From Petunia secreta (taxonomy: Eukaryota > Streptophyta > Magnoliopsida > Solanales > Solanaceae), in the NCBI GenBank assembly GCA_029990175.1, contig JARKIP010000049.1, forward strand, positions 10,890,001-10,954,000: a stretch of 64,000 bases of DNA, written 5' to 3'. Below the pieces are notes generated by a model. The model did not search any database and had not been told where the DNA came from. It saw nothing but the letters and a program-made list of their open reading frames with translations. Every line of letters begins with the position of its first letter. Position 1 is the stretch's first letter. Positions 50,140-61,090 of this stretch are shown here, piece after piece. Made by a program: the position numbers and the translations under genes.

Positions 50140-53100
50140 TCAGTCATCATCGCTTGCATCCGTTTCATCAATTAATTCATCCTCAGTTGAATCATTTTCT
50201 TCAATAAACTCTTCCTCTTCGTTTTCCAAAGATGTCTCCATAGTCTGTGTGAAGGTTTCATAATCAAATTCTTCAAAATACTCCACACTCTGATGCAACT
50301 CATCGGGTAATTCTTCATCCACAATATCCTGCACACTGGATATGTCATTTTGGTATGCTTCATCCAATGCAACATACACCTCCACTCTTCGAACCGGCTT
50401 GCCTTTTAAAACAACTCACCAATTCGCTTTAGCCTTGTTCTTGACTTTATTTTTGCACCTTGGGTAAGGAACGTAGTACACTTGTTTCACGTTCTGAGCA
50501 ATAATGAATGGATCGTAATGTGCATACCTTTTGGTGTGATTGACCTCAACTATATTATATTTCGGATGCACCTTTGTACTTTTATGTGGGGTTGGATCAG
50601 ACCACTCACACCAAAAGAGCGCCAATTTTTTACAAGGAGAACCATTAAAATCTAGCTCTAATATTTCCTTGATCACACCATAGTAGTCAAAACAACCTTC
50701 ACCTGTGCCTGCATTAACCCACACCCTGCAATTAAAGGTTTTCTTTCCCATAGAGCATTCTTCAGTATAAAACTTAAACCCATTTATAAAGTACTTAGAC
50801 ATCCGTTTGTACTTATAAACTGGGCCCAAGGCTAAATCACAGAACAATGGATGATTGACTCCATTGACAGGATTGTAAACCTAAATGGTGTCATGAAAAT
50901 TTATAAGTTAGATTATACGTAACATAATTTGAAATAGTCTTCAAGACATGGTATGATTAAATAAAAAAAATTCTTATATATTCTCTAAACCAATCTGAGA
51001 AATTATCAGTAACAGCGTCATGCCCAAAGCAACTTACATATAACCTGCTAGGCACAAGAAAAAGCATCAGTTGATCAACCGTCTTCTCTCCCCTAGATTT
51101 TATGTTAATTGTAGAAATTGACAATTACCTGTAAAAGGGTTGCACTTGGGGACAATTCAACAATACATGTGTCGACGCTACTTTTCTATCGATGTTATTG
51201 AATTCTTTTTGCGAACCCTATTTTGATCCTCTACCAGGATGATTGAATATGAAAAATTGCGGATACAATGCAGTTCCACTCCCACCATCGTCATGCCGAT
51301 TCGGCCTACTCCTTAGAGATGACACATCTTCCCCGAAATAATAGGAACATAAATGGGTAGTTTCCCTAACAAGATACACCTCGCATATCGACCCCTCAAT
51401 TCTATTTCTATTTTTTGCCAACCACTTACACTTACCAACAGTCCTGCACAACATATTTCATTATATAATTTGTATAAATATTTTTAAAAAATAAAAATTA
51501 AGCCACAAACTAACCTTTCAGTGGGATACATCCATCTACCTTGAACTAGACCTCCAAGCCTTGCTTCTTCCACTAGGTGCATAGGCAGATGTTCCAGCAC
51601 ATTGAAGAAACCAGAGGGAAAGATCTTGGCCAATTTAGTTAAGATCGGGAATATTAGCTTCCATCATCAGAAGATTTTCTTCCCTCAATGTTCCGGAACA
51701 CAAGTTTTTGAAAAAAAACACTCATTTCCATAAGGGCTTTGCAAATTATATCAGGCAACCCACTGAATGCAATTGGCAGCAAGCTTTCTATGAAAACATG
51801 GCAGTCATGGCTTTTCATTGCAATCAACTTACCTTCTGTCATGTCCACACATTTGGATATATTCGAAGCGCAACCATCAGGAAACTTAATATTTTGTAGC
51901 CACTCACAAATCATTCTTCTCTCATCCAAGTCAAAAGTGTAATTAGCAGTCGGCTTTCGAACCTTTACCCCATCTGATTGTAGGTGCAATTCCGGTCGCC
52001 AACAGTATGCCTGAATGTCTAATCTTGCCTTCAAGTTGTCCTTTGTTTTGTTGTTTACATCCATCATAGTGTTAAAGACATCATTAAAAAAAATTTCAAT
52101 GTGCATTGGATTAAGATTGTGTCGAAGAAGATTATCCTTCCAATAAGGAAGTTCCCAGAATATGCTTTGCTTCGTTCAATTGTGTGTAACACCAAAACCT
52201 GGGATTCTCGGCAATGGTTGTTTCTCCTTTACCTTAGGATACCCCTGAACCCTGGCCTAAACTTCATGGCTATTCATCCTTTGTGGAGGGTCATCAATAT
52301 CATTCTTACCCCTCATGAATGCACTAGTGTTTCTCCTAAATGGATGGTCATCTAGCAGAAACTGGCGTTGAGAATTGAACCATGTGTGCTTACGTCCATT
52401 TTTCAAATAAAATGCTTTAGTGTCTTCCATACAAATAGGACAAGAAAACTTACCAATAGTAGACCAAACAGACAACATTCCATATGCAGAAAAATTATTT
52501 ATTGTCCACATCAAACAAGCATGCAAACTTAAATTTTGTTTAGCAGAACAATCATATGTTTCAACACCTTCGAGCCACAATATCTGTAACTCATCAATCA
52601 AACGCTGCAAAAATACATCAATCGAGCTTTTTAGGTTACTAGGACCAGGGATAATGCAAGTCAGAAAAATATATGGACTTGTCATAAACATTTCTGGAGG
52701 TAGATTATACGGTGTGACAGATACATGCCAGCAATAATACGGGGCTTCAGAGATAGCAAATGGAGTGAAACCATCAGAACTTAAACCCAACCGTATGTTT
52801 CTAGGTTCACTAGCAAATCCAGGATAAACCCTATCCAAATTCTTCCATGGTTCGCCATCAGATGGGTGACATAGAATACCAGGTTATTTTGCACGTTCAT
52901 GATGTCATCTCATATGAGGAGCAGAGCTTATTGACGCATACAACCTCTTTAACCTTGGTATAAGAGGTAGGTAATGCATCACTTTAACATGGATCTTTTT
53001 CTATTTAGCATTTCTGACCGGCTTATAACGAGACTCACCACAAAATTTACAAAATTCAAAGCTCGCATATTCCTTATAGAATAACATGCAACCCTTCTTA

Positions 53101-53785
53101 CAGCAGTGAATTCTTTCTGAAGATAGCCCTAAAAATGAAACCAATTTTTTTTGAATCGTAGTATGAGGTAGGCAGCGCCAAGTTACTTAGGTTTAGTTCA
53201 TTCATCAGTCCAATGATCTCATCCATGCCTCCTTGAGATATATTATAATCTGATTTTATACTAAGCAATCTAACTGCAACGGACAACTTAGAATGGGGCC
53301 GCTCCCTCGTAAAATGGACGACTAGCTTCTTCCAACTGTTCATAAAAAAACTTTGCCTCATCATTTGGTAACTCCTCACAAGTAGGTTGAGATGGTTCCC
53401 CTTGGTACATCCCACATGCATCATTTATCATATCATGCATAGGATAGTTATACCCGACATATGCACCGCTAACCCCAACATATTTATTTTGGTTGTTGAC
53501 CTCATCGACGCTAGGGTTAGACTCTCCTTGTGCAGTCCACACGAAATAATTGGGCATAAATCCTTTTTTATAAAGATATAGAACAACGACATCTATTCGT
53601 TGGACGTTGCTACACTTGCATTTCAAACAAGGACATTTGATTTTACCCTCTCTTACATATTGTGGGAGCAATTTAGCTTTAGAAATAAAGCGCTCAACCC
53701 CATCTACGAATGATTTCCGCAAAGCCATACTTTCATAAAATCTATTATACATCCAACTACGATTTTCACCAGATTCCATCGACAC
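50140..53785 (-). pseudogene. TNP2-type CACTA transposase
   Basis: ATG at 53785 starts a transposase-associated domain (RSWMYNRF ... CPCLKCKC ... about 53785-53560), followed by an acidic linker. After frameshifts and stops (about 53285-52850), the TNP2 transposase domain is clear at 52838-52257 (RLGLSSDGFTPF, HACLMWTINNFSAYGMLSVWST, FSCPICMEDTKAFYL). A DUF4218-like domain follows at 52106-51654, then further exons to a DUF4216-like domain (50880-50416: FNCRVWVNAGTGEG, YDYYGVIKEI-type text). The last exon ends with an acidic tail (50385-50140). The 50847 and 50385 frames are in the same phase, separated by one TGA where related proteins have Trp. The enzyme would cut at the CACTA ends in the nucleus. 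Frameshifts and stops make this copy inactive. Confidence 0.85.
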
Positions 53786-54479
53786 AAAGGTTATAAATAA
53801 ATATATTTAGAATAAGCCAATAAAGTATATCACTTGTACACTAGTTGTTTTTAAATTTTATTAATTTTGCTAATAGAAATCTTCCCTTGTTCACTAACGA
53901 ACCACCATTATGCACAAATGAAGTTCAAAATTTTTCAATTACGATTGTTTCCATATCATTCAAATTTGAGGGATGATAATAATAAAAATTATTCAATAAT
54001 TTTTTAAGGCTAAACAAGTATTTTCAAATTATTTTCTAAGGCTAAACTAAGGCTAAACAAGTATTTCCAAATTATTTTCTAAGGGATATCATTCAATTAA
54101 GGCTAAGAAAGTATTTCTAAATTATTTTATAATTACAATAATTTCCTAATTATATTTCTTTCTCAAATCAAAGTTAGGATAAACAATTTAGCATTCATCC
54201 ACAATAAAATTTCATGATTATATGTTAAAACTAATTTATTTGAGGGATAATAACAATAAAAATCATAAGGTATAAGAAAAGTTTAATGAAAATATTTACC
54301 TTAATGGGGAGAACCTTGTAATGGGTTGGATGAGAAAAAAAAATGGAGTCGCCGGTGGAGTCGCCGGAGACGGACGAGGCAATGATGGGGGAGAAGGGTT
54401 GATTTTGTTTTGTTTGGGATGGAAACTGGATGTGCGCGATTTGTTCTGTGAAGAGGAGTATAATTTTTATTTACTACAC

Positions 54480-54800
54480 TGCTAAGGAATTCCCTCGCCA
54501 AACACCTGACAGATCTGCAGTGTTTGATTGGCGAGGGAATTCCCAAGCCAATCAGGAAAGAGAATATTTTCTACTTTTTCTTGGCGTGGGAACTCCCAAG
54601 CTATTTTTTTTTTTAATTTCGGCAAGGGAATTCCAAAGCAGTGTAGGAAAGGAAAATTTAAAATTTTATAGACTGGCAAGGGACTTCCCAATCCAATGTC
54701 AAATTTAAAAAAAAAAAAAAAAAATTGGCGAGAGAAAGTAGCTGTTTGGCGAGGGAATTCCTTCTCCATTTTGTGGCTTGGGAACTCCCTCACCAAACAC
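54480..54800. repeat. CACTA right subterminal repeats
   Basis: Five to seven copies of 'ttggcgagggaattccc' or its inverse, separated by about 30-60 bp, matching the left subterminal array. Confidence 0.87.
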
Positions 54801-54834
54801 TCCCTCGGAATAAGATTAATTTCTAGTAGTGTTT

Positions 54835-55506
54835 CCGGTGTATTATGTGATAAGAGAGTTCCGCTTAGACTTAAATGTAAATCCTATAGAGTGATCGTTA
54901 GACCAGCTGTATTATTTTGTGCAGAGTGTTGGCCAGCCAAGAACTCTCACATCTAGAAGATGAATGCAGCAGAAATGAGAATGCTTAGATGGATGTGCAG
55001 CCACACTAAGATGGATAGGATTAGGAATGAAGTCATTTGTGACAAGGTTAGCGTAGCCCAAGTAGATGAGAAGATGCAGGAATTGAGGTTGCGATTGTTC
55101 TGTCACGTGAAAAGGAGGAGAGTAGATGCTCCATTTAGGAGGTGTGAGATATTATCAGTGCTAGGTCTACAGAGAGGTAGAGGTAGACCGAAGAAGAACC
55201 GAGCCGAGGTGATTAGACCGGACATGGCCCGAATCCAGATCACCGAGGACATGACCCTAGATAGGGGAAGGTATAGGTTGAAGATTAGGGTAGAAGGTTA
55301 TGTTGTAGTTGAGTATCTTTTCCCTTATTAGATATAGCATTATGCTTATATAGATGATTTCCATTTCAGTCTTCAAAAGTATTTTCCAATATATTTCTTT
55401 TCCTAGACGAGGGTCTATCGAAAACAACCACTCCACCTTGGTGGAGAGTAAGGTTTGCGTACATCTCACCCTCCCCTGACTTCACTTGTGGGATACACTG
55501 GGTATG
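54835..55506 (+). pseudogene. RTE-type LINE, piece 3 (C-terminus and 3' tail)
   Basis: The frame continues with GVLCDKRVPLRLKCKSYRV, VRPAVLFCAECW, MNAAEMRMLRWMCSHTKMD and RGRGRPKKNRAEV, ending with DMTLDRGRYRLKIRVEG. This is the standard C-terminus of plant RTE-clade ORF2. One in-frame stop lies at about 54955. The 3' untranslated part has 'acgagggtctatcg', 'taaggtttgcgtac' and 'cttgtgggatacactgggta', the usual RTE 3' end. The expected terminal simple repeat is missing because the CRM LTR starts at 55507. Confidence 0.88.
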
Positions 55507-55812
55507 TGATGGAATCGAAAATACGAAAGCAATAAAGAGACAAAAACGAGACGAGACTCACACGAAAGTTCAAGTAGCAACGAAGAACTTGTTCCGTTAC
55601 ACCCCGAACGATTGGAAAGAATCACCTAACGCTATGCAACTATCCTCAAGAGTCACGTGGCTCGAGCAAATAGAATGATCAGAGATGGATTGAAGAGCAA
55701 CTTGGATTCATCCAATTGATTCAAGCCAAAATGGTTACAAGGTTCAAGAGCAATACTCATTAATGTTTTTGTGTTCAAAGTAAGCTAAAAAGCAATAAAT
55801 GAGAGAGGGGTG

Positions 55813-55820
55813 TATTTATA
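55813..55820 (-). promoter_or_regulatory. LTR TATA box
   Basis: TATAAATA on the minus strand, in the loop region of a GGGGTGT/ACACCCC inverted repeat (about 55807-55827). The LTR at 60492 has the same TATA (60817-60824), without the inverted repeat. Confidence 0.6.
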
Positions 55821-55872
55821 ACACCCCTTTACAATGTTTTCCTACATTCTGGTCCGCAGCTGCTCAAGTGTT

Positions 55873-56010
55873 CATCGCGATCGCGCAGGGATATATGCGA
55901 TCGCGAGGCACACTTAAACGCTGAGTCGCACGATCGCGCGAGACAAGCCGCGAAGGCGAAGACAAAATGATTCCCCTTCGCGATCGCGATGGTGTGCACG
56001 CGATCGCGAA
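55873..56010. repeat. GCGATCGC array in LTR U3
   Basis: Five copies of the 8-bp palindrome gcgatcgc or its near form (acgatcgcgcg) at about 55878, 55898, 55929, 55980 and 56001. The zone is much more GC-rich than its surroundings. Confidence 0.88.
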
Positions 56011-56084
56011 GAACAAAAGTTCGTCGTCAGGCAGTAAGCTCAGCAGGTGTTCCCCTGTTTTGCCCTGTTTTGCTCCCCTGCTTC

Positions 56085-59000
56085 CTACACTGTTTCCTGC
56101 CCAGTTTCCACATTGATTGAGCTCCAATGCATTGTCTTTAAGTCCTCTCCCGAGCTCATATCATCCATGCCTCTCCAAACCAAGTGTAGGTGAGCGTCTT
56201 GTATATCCTTGGCTTGACTTCGAGTGAATGGTCTCGATGCAATTTGGGTTGCATCATCCTCCCCTTCTTGAGAAGATTTCGTCCTCGAAATTAAGGCGTC
56301 CTCCTCCAAGGTATCATCATCTACATCAAAAGAAGTCAAGCCAGTAACATTGAAAGTGGTCGATACATTGTACTCACCGGGAAAATCTATCACATAGGCA
56401 TTGTTGTTGATCTTCGACAACACTTGGAATGGGCCATCGCCCCTTGGTGCCAACTTCCCTTTCCGTTGGTTGGGAAACCTTTCCTTGCGGAAATGCACCC
56501 AAACCCAATCCCCCTTCTTGAAGTCCAACTTCTTTCTTCCCTTGTTTTTCTTGGTTGCTATCTTCTCATAGGCCTCCTCCAAAGTCTTCCGCACCTTGGC
56601 GTGAAGTTCAAGCAAATGCCTTGGCTCGAGCTTTACCTTCAAAATCAACAACCACATCCCTTGGCAAAGGAGTAAGATTAAAAGGAATCAAAGGGTTAAA
56701 ACCATAAACACACTCGAATGGAGTCATGCCAATCATGCGATGTAAAGTGCGGTTATATGCAAACTCCATGAGTGGTAGCTTATCAATCCAAGTCCCGGCC
56801 TTTCCTTTGGTCATAGCTCTAAGTAGAGCTCCCAAAGTCCGGTTCACCACCTCGGTTTGCCCATCGGTTTGAGGGTGGTGGGACGTGGAGAAGAGCAACT
56901 TGATGCCAAGAGCACCCCACAAACACTTCCAAAAATGGCTAAGGAACTTGGAGTCCCTATCACTAACAATGGTGCGAGGCACCCCATGCAATTTCAAAAT
57001 ATTATCAATAAACAAGGAAGCTACATGTTGTGCATCATTAGTCTTTTTGCACGGAATGAAGTGAGCCATTTTGGAGAAACGGTCAACGACAACATAAATG
57101 CTATCGTGTCCTCCTCTAGTCCGGGGCAAGGCCATAACAAAATCCATAGAAAGATCAACCCACGGACTAGTAGGTATGGGTAAAGGAGTGTATAAACCAT
57201 GGTTGTTGGATCTAGACTTGGCCTTCTTGCAATCCAAGCAAGAATTGCAAAACTTTTCCACAAGAGGCCTCATTTTTGGCCAATGGAATTGTTCTTTAAG
57301 TATGGCCAAAGTCTTGTCCACCCCAAAGTGACCCATCATGCCCCCGCAATGTGCTTCTTGAACTAGCACGTCTCTCCAAGAGGACTCGGGGACACACACT
57401 CTCCCATTCTTGAAAATGTAGCCATCTACCCATTGGTACTTCTCCACTCTTTCCCCACTCACTAGCGCATCATGAGTGCTCTTGAGCTTTGGGTCATGAG
57501 CATACAATGATTTGATGCTTTCAAAACCCATAAGTCTAGAAGCGAGAGTGGTGGCAAGAGCGAATTTTCTAGAAAGCGCATCGGCCACAACATTGTCCTT
57601 ACCCTTTTTGTAATGAATCACATAAGGGAAAGACTCAATGAACTCCACCCACTTGGCATGTCTCTTGTTCAACTTTTCTTGGCCTCTTAGATGCTTGAGT
57701 GACTCATGGTCACTCTTGATCACAAATTCCCGAGGCCATAGATAGTGTTGCCAATGGGCTAGAGCTCTCACGAGGGCATACAACTCCTTGTCATACGTGG
57801 AGTAATTCAAGGTTGCACCCTTCAACTTCTCACTAAAGTAGGCGACGGGTTTCCCTTCTTGCATGAGAACACCCCCGATTCCCACCCCCGAGGCATCACA
57901 TTCAACCTCAAAAGCCATCCCGAAGTCGGGCAATTATAACAAGGGGCGGTACTCAACCTACTCTTCAATTCTTAGAAAGCTCTCTCTTGAGGCTCTCCCC
58001 ACGCAAAGGATTTATCTTTCTTCACCAACTCGGTGAGTGGAGCGGCAATGGAGCTAAAGTCTTTCACAAATTGCCTATAAAAGCTAGCAAGACCATGAAA
58101 GCTCCTCACTTGAGTCACGGTAGTAGGAGTAGGCCAATCACGAATGGCCTCTACCTTAGACTCATCTACCTCCACTCCTTGGGAACTCACAACAAACCCA
58201 AGAAAGACTACCTTTTCAACACCAAAGGCACACTTCTTAAAATTAGCATAGAGCTTTTCGGCTCTCAAAACTTCAAGCACTTGCCTTAAGTGATCAACAT
58301 GGTCGCCTATTGATTTTCTATATATCAATATATCGTCAAAGTAGACGACCACAAACTTGTTGATGAATGACTTTAGCACATGGTTCATTAGCCTCATGAA
58401 AGTGCTAGGTGCGTTGGAGAGGCCAAAGGGCATAACCAACCATTCATATAGACCAAACTTGGTCTTGAATGCGGTTTTCCATTCATCCCCGGCTTTCATC
58501 CGAATTTGATGGTAATCGGACCTAAGGTCTATCTTCGAAAAGATGCTAGAACCACTAAGCTCATCTAACATGTCATCCAAACGAGGTATGGGATGTCGAT
58601 ACTTTACCGTGATCTTGTTGACTGCACGACAATCCACACACATCCTCCAAGTGCCATCCTTCTTTGGAACAAGGATCACGGGTACGACACAAGGACTCAA
58701 GCTCTCCCTCACCAAGCCCTTGGTAAGCAATTCATCCACTTGCTTTTGCAACTCCCTTGTGTCCTCAGGATTGCTTCTATATGCCGACTTGTTTGGGATT
58801 TGAGATCCCGGGACAAAGTCAATTTGATGTTCAATACCCCTCAAGAGAGGTAATCCATCAGGCATCTCATCCGGGAACATGTCCCCATAATCCTTCAAAA
58901 CATTTTCAAAAGCACTAGGCAAAGGGTTAGAAGAATAATCAAATTCGGAAGTAAGAGTCATACCTTTGTACACTAGGCAAATGAGTAGTTTGTCGCCATC

Positions 59001-60491
59001 ATTTCCTCTCAAAAGTTCACCCGGTTGCATCATGGCACAAATGCCACCGGTAGAAGATGGTGGAGCCACCACCAAGCTCTCGGCCAAAGGGTTAGTCTCA
59101 ACAACCGACTTAGCCTTTGCCGCTTCCCTCAATTCCCTCATGCGCTTGTAATCATCACTTACTTGCTTGGGCGATAAGGGCTTGAGCACAAACTTTTTCC
59201 CTTCATGCTTCACCGTGTAGGTGTTGGCACGGCCATCATGAACCACATGTCAATCAAATTGCCATGGCCTTCATCCACATAGTTCCCTATATTGAACTTG
59301 ATCATGCATTGTTTGACCACCCTCAATTCACCACACTCACTAAGCCATTGCAAACGGTAAGGACTTGGGTGCTTTAAGGTAGGTATTTTCAATTGGGAAA
59401 CTAGTGTTTGGCTAATGACATTGGCACAACTTCCCGAGTCAATAATCATGGAACAAAGTAGACCCATGACTCGGCATTTAGAATGGAAGAGGTTCTCTCT
59501 TTGCAAGGTTTCACTATCCTCAACACACATGGCTCCTAAACTCCTCCTCACAACAAGGAAGGCATGGGCATCATCATCATCCTCCATTGCAACCTCCCCC
59601 TCATCAACCTCCTCATCACCCTCTACTCCCTCATCCTCGGGTTCACTATCTTGTTCATACACCAACTCACCCACCACAACCATAGTTTTCCGGGTAGGGC
59701 AATCTTTGGAGAGATATCCGTAACCCTTACATCTATAGCATTGAGTAGAAGTAGAAATAGGATTGCTCAAATGAGTTTTAGAGTTACCTCCTACGGGCGG
59801 TGTGGACTTCTCATAAGGCTTCTTCACATCTTTGCTAGCAATTGGACCACTTGTGTTTGGAAACCTTGCATTTGGTGTAGGGGTCTTCCACTCCTTTGGC
59901 TTACTCATGGGAGTAGTGGTGCTACTCTTGTAGCGAGCGGACTTCTCCTCTTTGAGCCATTTCTCGGCTTCAACCGCATCATCATAGAGGTCATAGTGGT
60001 TGTCATATTGTGGAACTTCAATTGAGAGGCTATGTCTCGATTCAAACCACTTCTAAAACGGATCTCGGCTGGCCCATTATCTTCCCCATCCAAGTCTAGG
60101 GTCATACGAATTTGCTCAAACTCCTTGAAGTATTCCCCAACCGTCTTGTACCCTTGCTTCAACTCATAGAGGCGTTTGTATTGGGCATGACGGTATTGCT
60201 CGGTCAAATACTTCTCATCCATCACTCGAAGCAATTCTCCCCAAGTAACATTGATAGCCATGGCATTTCTCCTTCTACTCCTCTTGACCGACTCCCACCA
60301 AGTAGAAGCAAAGGATTCAAAAGAAGATATGGCATACTTGGCCTTCCTCTCCTCGTTCATGTCATTGGTGTCAAATATTCGCTCCATGGTCAACTTCCAA
60401 TCAATGTACTCCACCGGGTCACTACTCCCTTTGAAAGAAGGAATAGTAAGCTTCACAGTATTAAGGTTGTTATTTTCTCGACCCCCTTGGT
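56085..60491 (-). pseudogene. gag-pol: CRM-type gag-pol polyprotein, multiply frameshifted
   Basis: In minus-strand order: Gag capsid (60491-59905: TWWESVKRSRRR, YKRLYELKQGYKTVGEYFKEF), zinc knuckle (59740-59699), protease with DSG (MIIDSGSCANV), RT (59246-57972: VPKKDGTWRMCVDCRAVN, FVVVYFDDIL), RNase H (57930-57700: FEVECDASGVGIGG), integrase (HHCC zinc region, then D, D and E in the motifs listed for the element), and integrase C-terminus (56657-56085: GPFQVLSKINNNAYVIDFPGEY). The parts lie in different frames (breaks near 59905, 59240, 57950 and 56650). About 50 bp between protease and RT are missing relative to the copy at 61 kb. The knuckle reads CYRCKGYGYLSKDC, with Tyr in place of the essential His. 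RT and integrase catalytic residues remain. Confidence 0.88.
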
Positions 60492-61090
60492 TGATAAGAA
60501 TCAAAACGCGGAAAAGATAAAAAGATAGAAAACGAGACGAGGCTCGAACAAAGACCCAAGTAGCACCGGAGAACTAGTTCCGATACACCCCGGGTGGATG
60601 TCAAGGATCACCTACGCTATGCAACTACCCTCGAGCCGCACCTGGGGCTCGCAAATAGAATGATCGGGGGTGGTTTGGGGTTCAACTAGAATCCACTAGT
60701 AAACTCAAACCGTCTCAAAGGGTTTTCATTCAAAGAGAATCCACTCTTGAACATTGTCATTGACAATCAATCATTCATCATAATAGCTAACTAAGGAATA
60801 ATGCTAAGCTATGGAGTATTTATAGGCCTCACTCAAGACATAAGGAAAGGCCTAAAGTACCCTTAAGTAGGTTCTAAAGACATAAGCCACGTAGGGGCAT
60901 AGTAGGAATTACATAGCAATTAAAGTCAAATTCCCGTCAAAGTTGAACAGAGGGAGGCGCTCCGCCTCTGGGGGAGGCGCTCCGCCTCAGCTTGTCTAGG
61001 CGGTCCGCCTCCTTGGTCCGCCTCCAAAAGTCCCGAGAGTCATCTTCTTTTAGGCGGTCCGCCTCAATCCGTAGGCGGTCCGCCTCTTCC
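60492..61090 (-). mobile_element. 3' LTR of the non-autonomous CRM element
   Basis: It begins (plus strand) TGATAAGAATC, the inverted LTR end, exactly where the gag of the neighbouring copy stops. It aligns with 55507-55880 (shared 'aacgagacgag', 'tatgcaactacc/tcc', 'gcaaatagaatgatc') but is substantially diverged, so it belongs to a different subfamily. TATA is at 60817-60824 (minus). The U3 end carries six GC-rich palindromic words, 'aggcggtccgcctc' or 'aggcgctccgcctc'. The right border is approximate. Confidence 0.72.
60953..61090. repeat. palindromic GGCGG-N-CCGCC array in LTR U3
   Basis: Six copies of a 12-14-bp inverted repeat (aggcgctccgcctc twice, aggcggtccgcctc three times, one partial 'ttggtccgcctcc') lie upstream of the LTR TATA on the minus strand. 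The equivalent position of the neighbouring CRM LTR instead has 'gcgatcgc' palindromes (about 55875-56010). Confidence 0.88.

Larger units (their letters stand above)
47281..54831 (-). mobile_element. 7.55-kb En/Spm-type CACTA transposon
   Basis: The right end reads ...AATTTCTAGTAGTG, i.e. CACTACTAGAAATT inverted. The left end reads ACTACTAGAAATC, matching but lacking the first C. TTT lies on both sides (47278-47280 and 54832-54834), the 3-bp duplication of the class. Both subterminal regions are filled with inverted copies of a 'ttggcgagggaattccc' word. Two gene regions lie on the minus strand: a TNP2-type transposase (53785-50140) and a Transposase_24/TnpA-type gene (49980-47977). Both contain disabling lesions, so this copy is probably not autonomous now. 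Confidence 0.93.
55507..56045 (-). mobile_element. 3' LTR of the CRM-type copy
   Basis: The plus-strand left edge TGATGGAATCG is the LTR end (CGATTCCATCA). The right edge, near 56045, is set by a purine-rich tract (about 56046-56080 on the minus strand) and TGCTGAG. A TATA box lies at 55813-55820 (minus strand) inside an inverted repeat 'ggggtgt...acacccc'. U3 contains five copies of 'gcgatcgc'. It is clearly related to, but diverged from, the LTR at 60492. Confidence 0.75.
55507..60491 (-). mobile_element. CRM-type chromovirus, 5'-interrupted copy
   Basis: A minus-strand Ty3/Gypsy element consisting of 3' LTR (55507-56045), integrase, RNase H, RT, protease and gag up to 60491. At 60491 the gag sequence meets the end of another CRM-type LTR. 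Integrase features (GHFGVDKTL, PWVDLSMDFV, SDRDSKFLSHFW, HHPQTDGQTEVVNRTL) and the C-terminal 'FNVTGL...SRTKSSQEGEDD' are those of the CRM lineage. No primer-binding site or 5' LTR is present in the window. It is inserted in the 3' tail of the RTE-type LINE. Confidence 0.88.
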
